Source: Extibacter muris (GTDB lineage: Bacteria; Bacillota; Clostridia; Lachnospirales; Lachnospiraceae). From it: 64,000 nucleotides of DNA. The position numbers and the translations under genes were made by a program. The notes under the pieces were generated by a model, which made no database searches, had not been told where the DNA came from, and saw only the letters and a program-made list of their open reading frames with translations. The stretch is from the NCBI RefSeq assembly GCF_004345005.1, contig NZ_SMMX01000011.1, positions 44,772 to 108,771 on the forward strand, in the 5' to 3' direction. Shown here one piece after another: positions 62,832-64,000 of the stretch (positions are counted from its first letter, which is position 1; every line of letters starts with the position of its first letter).

Positions 62832-63833
62832 ATGAATAAAGAGAAAACAAAGACAAACAACGTCTTCGTAAATGCGTTGAAGAAAAGTAATATGACAGCT
62901 ATCGGCGTCGTATTGTTATTGATGATTATTATCGCAAGTGTAGCTTCTCCGTATTTCCTGGATATGTATAACCTGCAGTCTCTTATCAGAGACCTGGCTT
63001 TTATCGGCATGATAGGTATCGCCCAGTCACTGCTTCTGCTCATCGGCGAGCTGGATCTGTCGGTCGGGAAGATCGCGTCCCTGTGTGGTATCCTTGCAGG
63101 TATGATGATGGTGAATTATGGCATCAATCCGTGGCTTGCGCTTGCGCTTGCGCTGCTGCTCGGTCTTGTGTTCGGCTGTATCAACGGGCTTATCATTACT
63201 AAGCTGAGGCTGAATTCCATGGTAGCCACGATTGGTATGCAAGGGGTATACGGAGGCATCAACCTTGTGCTGACAAAAGGAAAAGCAATCACTGGGATTC
63301 CGGAAGACATCTACATACTCGGCAAAGGGAACCTCGGCCCGGTACCGTTCCCGTTCGTGTTCTGCGTGGGGGTGCTCATCCTTATCCTGTTCATGGTGAA
63401 GAAGACAAAGACCGGACGCTATATCTACGCCATCGGCAACAGCCGCGAGGCAGCAAAGATTCTTGGCATCAAGGTGGATAAGATCAGGGTGATGATATAC
63501 GCTATCGTCGGGCTCATATCTTCTCTGGCGGGCATCCTGTATGTGGCAAGGCTCGGTTCCTCCCAGTCTGCTATCGGTGAGAACTGGCCGATGAACTCTA
63601 TCGCCGCATCTGTCATCGGTGGGGTATCCCTGACAGGCGGTATCGGCAATCCGGCGGGCGCGCTCATAGGCGCGGCGATCATTAGCATCATCCAGAACAT
63701 GATCGTGCTGTTCGGCGTCAACGTATACTGGCAGTCAGCCGTCAGCGGCATCGTAGTCGTCATCGCCATATCCTTCAGCTCTATTTCAGAGATTATGCGG
63801 GAGAGAAAGCAGAGAAAGATAAAGCTTGGCTAA
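62832..63833 (+). CDS. Ribose-type ABC transporter permease (RbsC family, module B)
   Basis: This 333-residue hydrophobic permease has the RbsC features LLLIGELDLSVGKIAS and the ATPase-contact loop ASVIGGVSLTGG near residue 260. TGRYIYAIGNSREAAKILGI is the conserved loop before the last helices. It completes the binding protein, ATPase, permease set of module B. No catabolic gene follows within the window, so the substrate cannot be inferred as it can for module A. Confidence 0.93.
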   Translation: MNKEKTKTNNVFVNALKKSNMTAIGVVLLLMIIIASVASPYFLDMYNLQSLIRDLAFIGMIGIAQSLLLLIGELDLSVGKIASLCGILAGMMMVNYGINPWLALALALLLGLVFGCINGLIITKLRLNSMVATIGMQGVYGGINLVLTKGKAITGIPEDIYILGKGNLGPVPFPFVFCVGVLILILFMVKKTKTGRYIYAIGNSREAAKILGIKVDKIRVMIYAIVGLISSLAGILYVARLGSSQSAIGENWPMNSIAASVIGGVSLTGGIGNPAGALIGAAIISIIQNMIVLFGVNVYWQSAVSGIVVVIAISFSSISEIMRERKQRKIKLG

Positions 63834-63844
63834 GATTCATATAT

Positions 63845-63865
63845 GGGCTGCACAAAGTGCGGCCC
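63845..63865 (+). terminator. Possible weak terminator after module B
   Basis: GGGCTGCAC (63845-63853) pairs with GTGCGGCCC with one G-T pair across AAA. The following TTGTT is a poor U-tract. Nothing else is seen from 63866 to the end. Confidence 0.4.
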
Positions 63866-64000
63866 TTGTTCGGAAAGCCTGCTAATAAAAAGTCAAGCAC
63901 TTTTTGAAAAATTTTTGTGAAGTGATTTTATGGCACAACTCTAAGACCGCCTCATCAGCCGGTCAAAAAGAAAGTCGTAATAGATGGAATGATTATTCGT

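Overview
The window looks like part of a gut Firmicute chromosome, most likely a Lachnospiraceae member (Clostridium cluster XIVa). The reasons are a moderate base composition with many GGAGG-type ribosome sites, YesN/YesM-type two-component systems, many lipoprotein solute-binding proteins, split transketolase, DhaK/DhaL kinases and no PTS genes. This assignment is inference; no rRNA or tRNA gene was seen. Almost everything is carbohydrate or polyol uptake and catabolism, in consecutive cassettes.

Region 1 (1-12711, + strand) is one tightly spaced operon: the 3' part of fucI, an MsmK-type transport ATPase, two dehydrogenases, a PfkB kinase, two FGGY kinases of the rhamnulokinase type, a class II bisphosphate aldolase, a fuculose-phosphate-type aldolase, a second isomerase family, then dhaK and dhaL. 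Region 2 (12804-16717) holds a broken diguanylate cyclase gene, a Cof-type phosphatase, rpiB, a PHP phosphoesterase and a 480-bp gap. Region 3 (16718-22269, - strand) is a rhamnulose-type operon (SDR, rhaD, rhaB, DeoR regulator, class II aldolase, PfkB kinase). It is divergent from region 4 (22688-31165), a ribose-type ABC transporter followed by two dehydrogenases, a split transketolase and a third dehydrogenase.

Region 5 (31429-38640) is a LacI-controlled operon with a CUT1-type transporter that lacks its own ATPase, a GH172 enzyme (DUF2961) and a cytoplasmic GH32 enzyme. It is best read as import and hydrolysis of difructose dianhydride or a related fructan product. Region 6 (38787-40446) has an RpiB-family isomerase with altered active-site positions and a decayed AlbA_2/AAA_4-type regulator.

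Regions 7 (40691-51611) and 9 (56074-63833) share an unusual module: a YesN-type response regulator, a YesM-type histidine kinase with two membrane helices and almost no external loop, and a third gene for a two-domain RbsA-like protein that has lost most nucleotide-binding motifs. The third gene overlaps the kinase gene by exactly 26 nt in both copies. Each module is followed by a genuine ribose-type ABC transporter. I propose a three-component sensing system in which the pseudo-ATPase links the transporter to the kinase; this is the most interesting candidate for an undescribed system here. In region 7 the transporter is followed by a polyol dehydrogenase and a DhaK-DhaL fusion, which suggests a tetritol or tetrulose substrate.

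Region 8 (51612-55976) separates them. It is a graveyard of four broken genes (flavodoxin-like reductase, LysR regulator, a peptide-binding protein fused by deletion to an aminopeptidase-like protein, and an Asp/Glu/hydantoin racemase), flanked by two copies of a palindromic GGGACGGAGG repeat.
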